From NCBI GenBank assembly GCA_003448875.1, contig DLXG01000105.1, positions 1 to 6,285 on the forward strand: a DNA stretch of 6,285 nt, written 5' to 3'. Shown piece after piece: positions 1-5,893 of this stretch. The position numbers were made by a program, and so were the translations under genes. The number at the start of each line of letters is the position of its first letter. Positions within the stretch are counted from its first letter, which is position 1. Source of the stretch: Anaerolineaceae bacterium. GTDB taxonomy: Bacteria > Chloroflexota > Anaerolineae > Anaerolineales > Anaerolineaceae. Below the pieces are notes generated by a model. That model was not told the origin of the DNA and made no database searches. It saw only the letters and a program-made list of their open reading frames with translations.

Positions 1-371
1 ATCAAGACCCCGCCGCGGTTTTCGATCAACTGAAACAATATCTGGTGGAAAAAGCGCCCAAAACAGTTCGCTGGGAATTAATTCAAATGTCTTACGGAGG
101 CGCATCCATATCAGATATCCACCATCCGGCAACTCAGGCACTCGCTAAAGCCTTCGAATCTGTTTGGAGCAAACCGCCTGTATATAAACGCGAAGGCGGC
201 AGCATTCCTGTGGTCGGAAATATGCAGCGCATTCTTGGGGTCGAGTCAGTGCTTACCGGTTTTGGTTTATCCGACGACAATATCCACGCCCCCAACGAAA
301 AATTGCACCTGCCGACATGGTATAAAGGAATTGAGACACTGATTCATTTCTTTTACAATTATGGCGAGTAG
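1..371 (+). CDS. M20-family metallopeptidase (dipeptidase-like), C-terminal part, 5' truncated
   Basis: This is the C-terminal 122 residues of a zinc peptidase of the M20 family (dipeptidase / ArgE-DapE / CPG2 group), which hydrolyses peptide or acyl-amino acid bonds, usually in the cytoplasm. The frame is open from base 3 to the TAG at 369-371 and enters from outside the window. A GTG at 45 is therefore probably internal, because the residues before it (QDPAAVFDQLKQYL) match the end of the M20 dimerisation (lid) domain. Seen here are the family motif EGGSIPVV and, near the end, GFGLSDDNIHAPNE, whose histidine is a metal ligand in M20 enzymes. After this comes the usual closing helix (YKGIETLIHFFYNY). 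The N-terminal catalytic domain, with the first zinc ligands, lies outside the window, so substrate preference cannot be judged. The gene ends 25 bases before yqhQ and carries a likely yqhQ promoter in its last codons. Confidence 0.9.
   Translation, partial: QDPAAVFDQLKQYLVEKAPKTVRWELIQMSYGGASISDIHHPATQALAKAFESVWSKPPVYKREGGSIPVVGNMQRILGVESVLTGFGLSDDNIHAPNEKLHLPTWYKGIETLIHFFYNYGE
331..359 (+). promoter_or_regulatory. sigma70-type promoter candidate for yqhQ
   Basis: TTGAGA (331-336) and TACAAT (354-359) are separated by exactly 17 bases. Each hexamer differs from its consensus at one position. Transcription would begin near 366, giving a leader of about 30 bases before the yqhQ ATG at 397. 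The site lies wholly inside the last codons of the upstream peptidase gene, so yqhQ may be transcribed both by read-through and on its own. This is a sequence match only. Confidence 0.5.
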
Positions 372-396
372 AATTAAAGCTGGTATCGGATAAGAT

Positions 397-1356
397 ATGA
401 GTACGGATAAATTAAAATTACCCTCCTATGGCGGGCAGGCTCTCATTGAAGGCGTGCTGATGCGAGGGAAATACGCGCTGGCTGCCGCCATGCGCGCGCC
501 GAACGGGCAAATCGTCATCGAAACCGAAGAATTAAAGGGAATCTATCAGTCCAGCCTAAGCAAGGTACCCTTCCTTCGTGGCCTGGTGCTGCTCTGGGAC
601 GCGTTGGGGTTGGGAACGCGTTACTTAACCCGCTCAGCCAATCTGCAAGGCGGTGAAGAAGAAAAAATTGAGGGTGCTTCTTTGTATCTCACCCTGGCTG
701 CTTCACTGGCTATCGCGGTTGGCCTGTTTTTTCTAACCCCTGCAGCCATCGGTAAGGCGATCCAGAATCTTACGGGTATCTCCACCCTCGCAATGAACTT
801 AATCGAAGGTGTTTTACGCCTGGGTGGGGTCATCCTCTATATCTGGGCTATCGGACGAATCCCCGATATCCAGCGAGTATTCGCCTATCACGGTGCTGAG
901 CATAAAACCATCAATGCCTTTGAAGCGGGTGCCGAGTTAATACCAGAAACCGTCAAGAAGTACCCATTGGAACACCCCCGTTGCGGGACATCCTTCCTCT
1001 TAACATTGATTATCCTTTCGGTGTTCGTTTTTTCACTGGTTGGAAATTTGCCGCTCGGGTTATTGTTGCTCTCCAGAGTACTGCTGATACCGGTACTGGC
1101 TATGCTGGCATACGAATATATCCGCTTTACTGCCAATCACATGGATCACCCACTGATTCGCTGGATGATCCGTCCAAATCTGGCGCTCCAATCCCTGACC
1201 ACCCGCGAACCAGACCTTGACATCATCGAAGTCAGTATTGCTTCATTCAAAGCCATGCTCGAACATGAAAACAAATTGAGGGAGAGAGTTATTCTCCCAG
1301 CACCTGAATCTTTAGCCGTCTCTGGCGTGGGCGAATATCAAAATCAACCAGAATAA
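397..1356 (+). CDS. yqhQ: YqhQ-like DUF1385 integral membrane protein
   Basis: This 319-residue protein belongs to the DUF1385 / YqhQ family (COG3872), which has sometimes been labelled a predicted metal-dependent enzyme but has no proven reaction. The family signature YGGQALIEGVLMRG is at residues 11-24. A second conserved block at 164-200 holds YHGAEHK (H165, E168, H169) and HPRCGTSF (H193, C196), and HMDHP (H248, H251) follows. The clustered histidines, glutamate and cysteine would fit a metal site, which is inference. Hydrophobic segments at about 97-119, 132-152, 200-215 and 218-237 are likely membrane helices. The family domain seems to end near residue 288 (LTTREPD...IEVSIASFKAML), and the remaining 31 or so residues look unconserved. 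Length is normal for the family. The ATG at 397 has only a weak ribosome site (GGATAAG). The last 22 codons overlap yjbQ on the other strand. Confidence 0.9.
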   Translation: MSTDKLKLPSYGGQALIEGVLMRGKYALAAAMRAPNGQIVIETEELKGIYQSSLSKVPFLRGLVLLWDALGLGTRYLTRSANLQGGEEEKIEGASLYLTLAASLAIAVGLFFLTPAAIGKAIQNLTGISTLAMNLIEGVLRLGGVILYIWAIGRIPDIQRVFAYHGAEHKTINAFEAGAELIPETVKKYPLEHPRCGTSFLLTLIILSVFVFSLVGNLPLGLLLLSRVLLIPVLAMLAYEYIRFTANHMDHPLIRWMIRPNLALQSLTTREPDLDIIEVSIASFKAMLEHENKLRERVILPAPESLAVSGVGEYQNQPE

Positions 1357-1708
1357 TTTGCTGCCAGGTACCTAACATCAATTGATGATTTTCAATGGGA
1401 ATGGTCACAGATGCCCCGAGCAGTGCCGCCCGGACGTGACTGTGACCATTTCCATCTCCCCAGCGGGCATTATGTGCATAATCATCCGTAGTTGGTGCAA
1501 TTTTTTCAAAAACTCTTTTTAAATCCTGTAAGCAGCCTGATTCGTACTCAATTGTTGTCAATCCACTGGTGCTCGAAGGGGTGAAAAGCAAACAAATCCC
1601 CATTTCAATATCGGTTGAGCGAATTATTTCCGCAACCTTGCCTGTAATATCCACAATATCCGTGTTGCCTCGTGTAGCAATTTCGATTTCACTGGCATAA
1701 ATTTTCAT
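1289..1708 (-). CDS. yjbQ: YjbQ / UPF0047 family protein
   Basis: This 139-residue cytoplasmic protein belongs to the YjbQ (UPF0047) family. E. coli YjbQ has been reported to have weak thiamine-phosphate synthase activity, but the true role is unsettled. Conserved pieces are FTPSSTSGLTTIEYESG (42-58), YAHN (77-80), the DGNGHSHVRAALLG block (85-98, with H89 and H91), and LGTWQQIILVDFD followed by the arginine-rich end RPRQRRLKIQVLGE. The TTIEYE form, with proline where many relatives have the histidine of an HTTA motif, marks the subfamily I associate with archaea and Chloroflexota. The frame runs back to an ATG at 1747, but the extra 13 residues are not family-like. The ATG at 1706-1708 has AGGAAGG six bases upstream and starts the usual MKIYASEIEI strand, so I chose it. 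The gene converges on yqhQ and overlaps its end. Confidence 0.92.
   Translation of the reverse strand: MKIYASEIEIATRGNTDIVDITGKVAEIIRSTDIEMGICLLFTPSSTSGLTTIEYESGCLQDLKRVFEKIAPTTDDYAHNARWGDGNGHSHVRAALLGASVTIPIENHQLMLGTWQQIILVDFDIRPRQRRLKIQVLGE
1395..1455. repeat. 16-bp inverted repeat with 29-base loop inside yjbQ
   Basis: The arm at 1395-1410 (ATGGGAATGGTCACAG) is matched at 15 of 16 positions by the reverse complement of 1440-1455 (CTGTGACCATTTCCAT). The single mismatch (1399/1451) becomes a G:U pair in plus-strand RNA, so a transcript reading past yqhQ could form an unbroken 16-pair stem 39 bases after the yqhQ stop. Minus-strand yjbQ mRNA would have a C/A mismatch at that place. No T-run follows the stem on the plus strand, so it is not a standard intrinsic terminator. 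The arms encode the conserved yjbQ segments around GNGHSH and VTIPIE. Confidence 0.75.
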
Positions 1709-1714
1709 CCCGCA

Positions 1715-1721
1715 CCTTCCT
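1715..1721 (-). promoter_or_regulatory. ribosome binding site of yjbQ, deciding its start
   Basis: On the minus strand AGGAAGG lies six bases before the ATG at 1706-1708. It supports this start over the in-frame ATG at 1747, which would add 13 residues not typical of the family. Confidence 0.7.
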
Positions 1722-1754
1722 GAACGAAATAGTAGAAAACTAATCAAAAACTAC

Positions 1755-1782
1755 TTGACCGCTTACCGAACCTCATTATACT
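1755..1782 (+). promoter_or_regulatory. sigma70-type promoter candidate for the comEA-yqeY-pgpH-ybeY-dgkA operon
   Basis: TTGACC (1755-1760) and TATACT (1777-1782) are spaced by 16 bases, each one base from consensus. Transcription would start near 1789, giving a leader of about 27 bases to the comEA ATG. It is the best promoter match I found in the window and sits in the only non-coding gap of note, upstream of six closely packed genes, so it is the likely main promoter of the operon. Confidence 0.65.
1775..1780 (-). promoter_or_regulatory. perfect TATAAT -10 element on the minus strand, candidate yjbQ promoter
   Basis: The minus strand reads TATAAT exactly at 1780-1775, overlapping the plus-strand TATACT by four bases. 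Transcription would start near 1768, about 60 bases before the yjbQ ATG. No good -35 hexamer lies at the right distance on the minus strand (around 1797-1803), so this half is weaker than the plus-strand promoter. Confidence 0.4.
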
Positions 1783-1815
1783 GATATTGAAGATCTTGGG
1801 TAGCGGCCTCGTTAC

Positions 1816-2397
1816 ATGGGAAAACAAATCTATTTGTTAATACTTGGGATCTTAATCGGCTTACTGGCAGCAGGATTAATCCTCCTTGTTTCTGCTCCTG
1901 CCCGCAGTGCACCCATTCTGATTTTACCCACCCCCACTCTTCAATACATTGCCATTCACATCACCGGACAGGTGGCACAGCCGGGTGTTTATCATCTTCC
2001 TCCCAACAGCAGGGTGGAAGATGCGATAAACGCAGCAGGTGGATTTTCCAATCAGGCAAATTTAGATCAAATCAATCTGGCTGCTCGTTTGAGCGACGGT
2101 CAAAAATTATATATCCCCTCAAACGGAGAGTATTCAACTATCAAACCTTCAGAACCGGCTCCGCCCTCAATAGCGCCAACCGAAAAGTTACCTGAAATAA
2201 TTGACCTCAATTCAGCCACGCAACAGGAATTGGAGAGCCTCCCCGGTATTGGCCCCTCCAAAGCCAGTGAAATCATTGCATATCGGCAAAAAATTGGCAG
2301 ATTTGTTACAATTGAGGAAATTCAAAATGTACCGGGAATTGGAGCAGTGTTGTTTGAAAAAATTCGTCCTTACATCACCGTATCCAATTTGCCATGA
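1816..2397 (+). CDS. comEA: ComEA-like competence DNA-binding protein (SLBB + helix-hairpin-helix)
   Basis: ComEA is the membrane-anchored DNA receptor of natural transformation: it binds double-stranded DNA outside the cytoplasmic membrane and helps pull it in towards the ComEC channel. This 193-residue protein has the full family layout. Residues 5-26 form an N-terminal membrane anchor. An SLBB domain follows at about 43-101 (ITGQVAQPGVYHLP ... DAINAAGGF ... DGQKLYIP). A proline-rich linker spans about 106-122. The C-terminal (HhH)2 DNA-binding domain covers 129-190, with hairpins LPGIGPSKA (142-150) and VPGIGAVLF (172-180). Length and order are normal. No comEB or comEC follows, so the rest of the uptake machine, if present, is encoded elsewhere. 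The start at 1816 puts the anchor directly at the N terminus, but no clear ribosome site precedes it. A role in DNA uptake is inferred from the family; secreted HhH proteins may have other functions. Confidence 0.92.
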   Translation: MGKQIYLLILGILIGLLAAGLILLVSAPARSAPILILPTPTLQYIAIHITGQVAQPGVYHLPPNSRVEDAINAAGGFSNQANLDQINLAARLSDGQKLYIPSNGEYSTIKPSEPAPPSIAPTEKLPEIIDLNSATQQELESLPGIGPSKASEIIAYRQKIGRFVTIEEIQNVPGIGAVLFEKIRPYITVSNLP

Positions 2398-2405
2398 TCG
2401 GAATT

Positions 2406-2410
2406 GAGGA
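2406..2410 (+). promoter_or_regulatory. ribosome binding site of yqeY, favouring the second ATG
   Basis: GAGGA lies four bases before the ATG at 2415, a slightly short but workable spacing. It is downstream of the other candidate ATG at 2394, which overlaps the comEA stop (ATGA) and could be used by reinitiation. YqeY proteins normally begin with a methionine a few residues before the first helix, as the 2415 start gives. Confidence 0.55.
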
Positions 2411-2414
2411 AAAG

Positions 2415-2861
2415 ATGGAGCTAAAAAAACAAATCGAAAACGCTTTGAAGGATGCTATGAAATCTGGCGATGAAACCCGTAAACGGACTTTGCGGTTGAT
2501 CATTGCCAGCATTAAGAATGCAGAAATTGATAAAGGCTCAGCGCTGGATGATTCCGGCGTTTTGGGTATTATTCACAAAGAAGTCAAGATCCGCAAAGAG
2601 GCATTGGAAGGTGCCGAACAGGCTCATCGTGAAGATCTTAAAGAAATGACCCTTGCTGAAGTAAAGATTTTGGAAGAATTTTTACCCAAACAATTGGATG
2701 AAACGGAACTAAAAAAACTCATTATCGAAGCCATTGAGGAAACCCAAGCCAAAAGCCCTGCTGATACAGGTAAAGTGATGAAAGTGGTTATGCAGAGAGT
2801 GCAAGGCCGAGCAAGCGGCGATCAAGTCAGCAGGTTTGTACGGGAGTTGTTATCTCAATAA
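2415..2861 (+). CDS. yqeY: YqeY / GatB-YqeY domain protein
   Basis: This 148-residue cytoplasmic protein is all alpha-helical and charged, and matches YqeY. That family resembles the C-terminal tRNA-binding tail domain of GatB, a subunit of the aspartyl/glutamyl-tRNA amidotransferase, but stands alone. A link to tRNA metabolism is inferred from that likeness, and the role is not established. Visible landmarks are the N-terminal helix LKKQIENALKDAMKSGD, then RTLRLIIASIKNAEIDKG, the central EVKIRKEALEGAEQAHR, EEFLPKQLDETEL, and the closing VMQRVQGRASGDQVSRFVRELL. The segment GKVMKVVMQRVQGRA corresponds to the conserved GKVMK.(L/V)M..V.GRA block. The ATG at 2415 gives the usual family length. 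The ATG at 2394 would add MIGIEEK and overlap the comEA stop by four bases. The gene ends six bases before pgpH. Confidence 0.93.
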   Translation: MELKKQIENALKDAMKSGDETRKRTLRLIIASIKNAEIDKGSALDDSGVLGIIHKEVKIRKEALEGAEQAHREDLKEMTLAEVKILEEFLPKQLDETELKKLIIEAIEETQAKSPADTGKVMKVVMQRVQGRASGDQVSRFVRELLSQ

Positions 2862-2867
2862 CAAACG

Positions 2868-5042
2868 ATGAATAATAATCGCAGTTGGTTAGTAGCCAGA
2901 AGAATTAATCGAAATCTCTTTCGATTGTTTTTGCTGCTATTAACCAGCATAATATCTTATGGAGCAATGGTATTACCAATTGCTATTCGACAACCGATTG
3001 CTCCTTTGCAAATAGGCGATGTAGCCTCACAGGATATTCAAGCCCCATACGATCTCTCTTACATTAGTGAAGTATTGACGGAACAAGCCCGTCAAGAAGC
3101 TCGTAATAGAGTTTCACCAGTCTATCTTCCCACCGACCCGGCCATTGCTCGCCGGCAAATTGAAAAACTAAGGGTTACCCTTAATTTCATCACCAACATC
3201 CGTTTTGATACTTTTGCAACTCCCGAACAAAAATTGGAAGACTTATCGGCGCTCCAGGATATTCAAATTTCACGGGAAACAGCCGAAGCCATATTAGAAT
3301 TGAGCGATTCTCGCTGGCAAACCATTCAGCAAGAATCGCTTTCGGTACTGGAACAGGTAATGCGGCGCACCATCCGCGAAGACCAGTTAGAAGATGCCCG
3401 CCGCAGTATCCCCACATTGATTAGTTTTTCCCTTCCAGAAGATCAGGCAAAAATTGTTGCTGAATTAGTTACCCCCTTTGTTGTTCCCAACAGTTTATTC
3501 AGTGCAGAATTAACCGAACGAGCGCGCGAAGAAGAAGCCCGCAAGGTTGAGCCGATTGTCAAAACCTTTCTTGCCGGTGAAACGATCGTCCGCCGCGGAC
3601 AAATCATCACTCCGCTGGCATGGGAAGCATTAGCCGCCTACAGCCTCATTCAACCCCGCAGCCAGCAAGAAAACTTTTTAGCAGCCTTTGCATTAATTGG
3701 ATTGATAACCGTCTTCACCGGTCTTTACTTCAATCGGCGGAAAATGCCGCTGGTGGAGAATCTCAAAGGATTATTGCTGCTCTCGATAACATTTGTAGTC
3801 TTTCTGTACGGAGCGAAAATAGTTATTCCCAACCGCACGGTTATTCCATACATTTATCCAATACCAGCCTTTGCTCTTTCTCTTGCCAGCCTTTTCAGCC
3901 TGGAAGCCGGTCTGATCTTCCCGATGATCTTATCGATTCTGGCTGCTTACGGGCTTCCAAACAGCCTTGACTTGACCTTGTATTACATCTTGACCAGCAT
4001 GATTGGTGTGCTGGTGATGGGCAAAGGACGTCGGATTGCCAATTACTTTTGGGCCGGGATAGCCATAGGGCTAAGCGGAACGGCTATTATTCTTGCATAT
4101 CGCTTGCCGGATACAATAACAGATTTACTGGGTATAGCAACCCTCAGCGGAGCGGCATTTCTCAACGGCTTGGCATCCGCTAGCCTCACCTTGCTTTTCC
4201 AGTTCCTGTTTGCTCAATTATTAGGCATAACCACCGCATTGCAGTTAATGGATCTTTTACGCCCCGATCATCCACTTTTGCAGCATATATTACGCACCAT
4301 GCCCGGTTCTTATCAACACTCATTGCAGGTCTCTAATCTTGCTGAGCAAGCGGCAGAAGCGATTGGCGCGGATGCGCTACTCACCCGTGCAGGAGCCATT
4401 TACCATGACATCGGCAAATCGTTGAATCCTTCTTTCTTTATTGAAAATCAGGTTGGCAATAAAATTGATTCCCATGATGATTTAGACCCGGAAGAGGCAG
4501 CCCAAATCATCATCCGCCATATAACGGATGGCGTGGCACTGGCTCAGAAATACCGCCTCCCTCGCCGTATACAGGATTTTATCCTTGAGCATCACGGCAC
4601 CCTGATAACACGATATCAGTATTCTCAGGCACTCAAAGCTGTCGGCGGAGACCCCACCAAAGTGGACATCAACAAGTTTCGTTACCCCGGCCCGCCGCCC
4701 CAATCGAGAGAAACAGCCATTCTTATGCTCGCTGATGGCGTTGAGGCACGTGCTCGGGCTGAATTGCCCAAAGATGACGATGAACTTCGGAAAATTATCC
4801 GGGGGGTCATCGAGTTTTGCCAGAAAGAAGGCCAGCTGGATAACACGAACTTAACCTTACGCGACCTCAGTTTGATTACCGAATCATTTATAAATACACT
4901 TCGAAACACCTACCATCCACGCATAAAATATCCAGAAATCAAAACCACAACGCAAGCCAGCGTTTCGGAAAAGGAACCTCAAACGGTTGTATCTCCCTTA
5001 AACCAACCCACAGAACCCATAAAAAGCCAAGATGATGATTAA
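2868..5042 (+). CDS. pgpH: PgpH/YqfF-like 7TM HD-domain phosphodiesterase (probable c-di-AMP hydrolase)
   Basis: This 724-residue membrane protein matches YqfF/PgpH. The Listeria member hydrolyses the second messenger c-di-AMP to pApA, which affects potassium balance, osmolyte uptake and the cell wall. Domains in order: a first membrane helix (about 17-39); an extracytoplasmic 7TMR-HDED domain (about 50-265); seven hydrophobic segments (about 269-287, 300-320, 326-343, 345-361, 369-384, 393-411, 425-453); and a cytoplasmic HD domain (about 470-680). The catalytic metal ligands appear complete: H484 (SYQHS), H513-D514 (YHDIGK), H551 (RHITDG), H575-H576 (EHHGT) and D623 (LADG). The last 35 or so residues are a polar, probably disordered tail ending in DDD. 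The ATG at 2868 is six bases after yqeY and has no clear ribosome site, suggesting coupling. The final 11 bases overlap ybeY. The c-di-AMP substrate is inferred from the family; no diadenylate cyclase gene is in the window. Confidence 0.93.
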   Translation: MNNNRSWLVARRINRNLFRLFLLLLTSIISYGAMVLPIAIRQPIAPLQIGDVASQDIQAPYDLSYISEVLTEQARQEARNRVSPVYLPTDPAIARRQIEKLRVTLNFITNIRFDTFATPEQKLEDLSALQDIQISRETAEAILELSDSRWQTIQQESLSVLEQVMRRTIREDQLEDARRSIPTLISFSLPEDQAKIVAELVTPFVVPNSLFSAELTERAREEEARKVEPIVKTFLAGETIVRRGQIITPLAWEALAAYSLIQPRSQQENFLAAFALIGLITVFTGLYFNRRKMPLVENLKGLLLLSITFVVFLYGAKIVIPNRTVIPYIYPIPAFALSLASLFSLEAGLIFPMILSILAAYGLPNSLDLTLYYILTSMIGVLVMGKGRRIANYFWAGIAIGLSGTAIILAYRLPDTITDLLGIATLSGAAFLNGLASASLTLLFQFLFAQLLGITTALQLMDLLRPDHPLLQHILRTMPGSYQHSLQVSNLAEQAAEAIGADALLTRAGAIYHDIGKSLNPSFFIENQVGNKIDSHDDLDPEEAAQIIIRHITDGVALAQKYRLPRRIQDFILEHHGTLITRYQYSQALKAVGGDPTKVDINKFRYPGPPPQSRETAILMLADGVEARARAELPKDDDELRKIIRGVIEFCQKEGQLDNTNLTLRDLSLITESFINTLRNTYHPRIKYPEIKTTTQASVSEKEPQTVVSPLNQPTEPIKSQDDD

Positions 5043-5490
5043 TATCCAGATCGAACCCCCATTTGATCAAGAGATTCCAGAGGAAAAAATCTTGCAGGTA
5101 AGTCAGGCAGTGTTGGAACAGGAACAAGCCGACAACGAAGTGGAAACTACAATTGTTCTGACCGACGACGAAACACTAAAATCCCTTAACTTTCAACATC
5201 TCGGCATTGATGCTCCGACGGATGTATTATCCTTCCCCGCAAATGAATTCGACCCCGACCAGCAAATGCCCTACATTGGGGATGTGGTGATTTCAGTCCC
5301 TCGTGCAAAAGAACAGGCAAAAGCGGCCGGTCATCCATTTGAAAATGAAATTAGTCTGTTGATTGTGCATGGAATTCTTCATCTTTTAGGTTACGATCAC
5401 GATAACGAGGAACGAAAGGCTCTCATGTGGAAAAAACAAGCCGAGATCCTATCCAAGCTGGATATCCACATCAATCAACTGCCCGAATGA
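5032..5490 (+). CDS. ybeY: endoribonuclease YbeY (16S rRNA maturation factor)
   Basis: YbeY is a zinc-dependent endoribonuclease needed for correct 16S rRNA 3'-end maturation and ribosome quality control. This 152-residue protein has normal length and the metal-binding signature HGILHLLGYDH, with ligands H113, H117 and H123. Also present are the conserved APTDVLSFP (61-69) and IGDVVISVPRAKEQA (82-96). One position is unusual: in the LN..(Y)R.(x)D.PTDVLSF block, the arginine matching E. coli R59 is leucine (L57, in LNFQHLGID). The start is one of two adjacent ATGs (5032 or 5035), both inside the last codons of pgpH. The overlap of 11 bases and the lack of a strong ribosome site suggest translational coupling to pgpH. 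Its own stop overlaps the dgkA start by four bases (ATGA). Identity is secure; whether L57 alters activity is unknown. Confidence 0.95.
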   Translation: MMINIQIEPPFDQEIPEEKILQVSQAVLEQEQADNEVETTIVLTDDETLKSLNFQHLGIDAPTDVLSFPANEFDPDQQMPYIGDVVISVPRAKEQAKAAGHPFENEISLLIVHGILHLLGYDHDNEERKALMWKKQAEILSKLDIHINQLPE

Positions 5491-5882
5491 CACTTCTACG
5501 GTTTATTGTCGGTCGGCGGCCAGCCTTTAAACACGCTTTTCGCGGATTGAAACACGTGTTGTTGACTCAGCACAATGCCCGCATTCACCTGACGGCGACC
5601 GTTCTTGTAGTACTGTTTGGTTTTATTTTGAAATTAGAAAAGACCGAGTGGGCATTGGTTGTCATCGCGATTGGCTTGGTGTGGATTACAGAAATCACCA
5701 ACACCGCCATCGAAGCATTTGTTGATCTGGTAACTCAGCAGTATCACCCGCTCGCTAAAATTGCCAAAGATACGGCTGCAGCAGCAGTATTATTTGCTTC
5801 ATTCATCGCAGTAATTTTAGGTGTGATTGTTTTTTTGCCATATTTAATTCAATGGCTAGCCAGCCTCAATCTGCTTCGATAA
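5487..5882 (+). CDS. dgkA: DgkA-family lipid kinase (diacylglycerol / undecaprenol kinase)
   Basis: This 131-residue membrane protein belongs to the small prokaryotic DgkA family. It phosphorylates diacylglycerol in E. coli and undecaprenol in Gram-positive bacteria, recycling lipid carriers for the cell wall. Three hydrophobic helices are visible, at about 34-50, 53-72 and 97-122, after an amphipathic start (AFRGLKHVLLTQHNARIH). Catalytic and lipid-site residues line up with E. coli: E69, N72 and E76 in ITEITNTAIEAFVDL, then D80, and K94-D95 in AKIAKD. The residue matching E. coli E28, a magnesium ligand, is glutamine here (Q28 in TQHNARIH), which I believe also occurs in cyanobacterial and related members. 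The frame is open upstream to 5427, but the ATG at 5487 overlaps the ybeY stop and gives the standard length, so I chose it. Undecaprenol is the more likely substrate, given the neighbouring genes and its motif style, but this is inference. Confidence 0.93.
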   Translation: MTLLRFIVGRRPAFKHAFRGLKHVLLTQHNARIHLTATVLVVLFGFILKLEKTEWALVVIAIGLVWITEITNTAIEAFVDLVTQQYHPLAKIAKDTAAAAVLFASFIAVILGVIVFLPYLIQWLASLNLLR

Positions 5883-5883
5883 C

Positions 5884-5888
5884 GGGAG
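5884..5888 (+). promoter_or_regulatory. ribosome binding site of the endonuclease IV gene
   Basis: GGGAG lies five bases before the ATG at 5894, just after the dgkA stop at 5880-5882. It supports 5894 as the start and shows that this gene, unlike ybeY and dgkA, need not depend on coupling. Confidence 0.6.
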
Positions 5889-5893
5889 TGAGC

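Noticed and set aside
621..1136. Minus-strand open frames of 70 and 82 codons inside yqhQ
   Set aside because: They lie opposite a clearly conserved membrane protein gene, have no family-like sequence and no ribosome site, and are explained by codon bias of the real gene.
981..1220. Plus-strand 79-codon frame inside yqhQ
   Set aside because: It lies in another frame of conserved yqhQ sequence and shows no recognisable domain.
1376..1387. Perfect 12-base palindrome CATCAATTGATG
   Set aside because: It has no loop and no T-run, and lies in yjbQ coding sequence (around ENHQLM). A 12-base palindrome is expected by chance now and then, so I do not call it an operator or terminator.
1289..1747. 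Longer yjbQ start at 1747
   Set aside because: The extra 13 residues (MISFLLFRSGRCG) are not family-like, and a good ribosome site sits before the internal ATG at 1708.
2201..2407. Plus-strand 68-codon frame across the comEA-yqeY junction
   Set aside because: It overlaps the conserved helix-hairpin-helix region of comEA in another frame and has no protein features of its own.
2836..2864. Possible promoter TTGTAC-N17-TAACAA before pgpH
   Set aside because: The -35 matches only three bases of consensus and the -10 is poor. Tight spacing to yqeY argues for co-transcription.
3190..3970. Open frames of 75 codons (minus) and 116 codons (plus) inside pgpH
   Set aside because: The pgpH frame is continuous with conserved domains throughout, and these frames are compositionally odd with no recognisable motif.
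4482..5127. Three minus-strand frames of 62-75 codons over the end of pgpH and start of ybeY
   Set aside because: All lie opposite the HD domain, its tail or the ybeY start, and none resembles a known protein.
5427..5486. Longer dgkA start at 5427
   Set aside because: It would lie inside ybeY and add a non-family polar stretch; the ATG at 5487 overlaps the ybeY stop and gives standard DgkA length.
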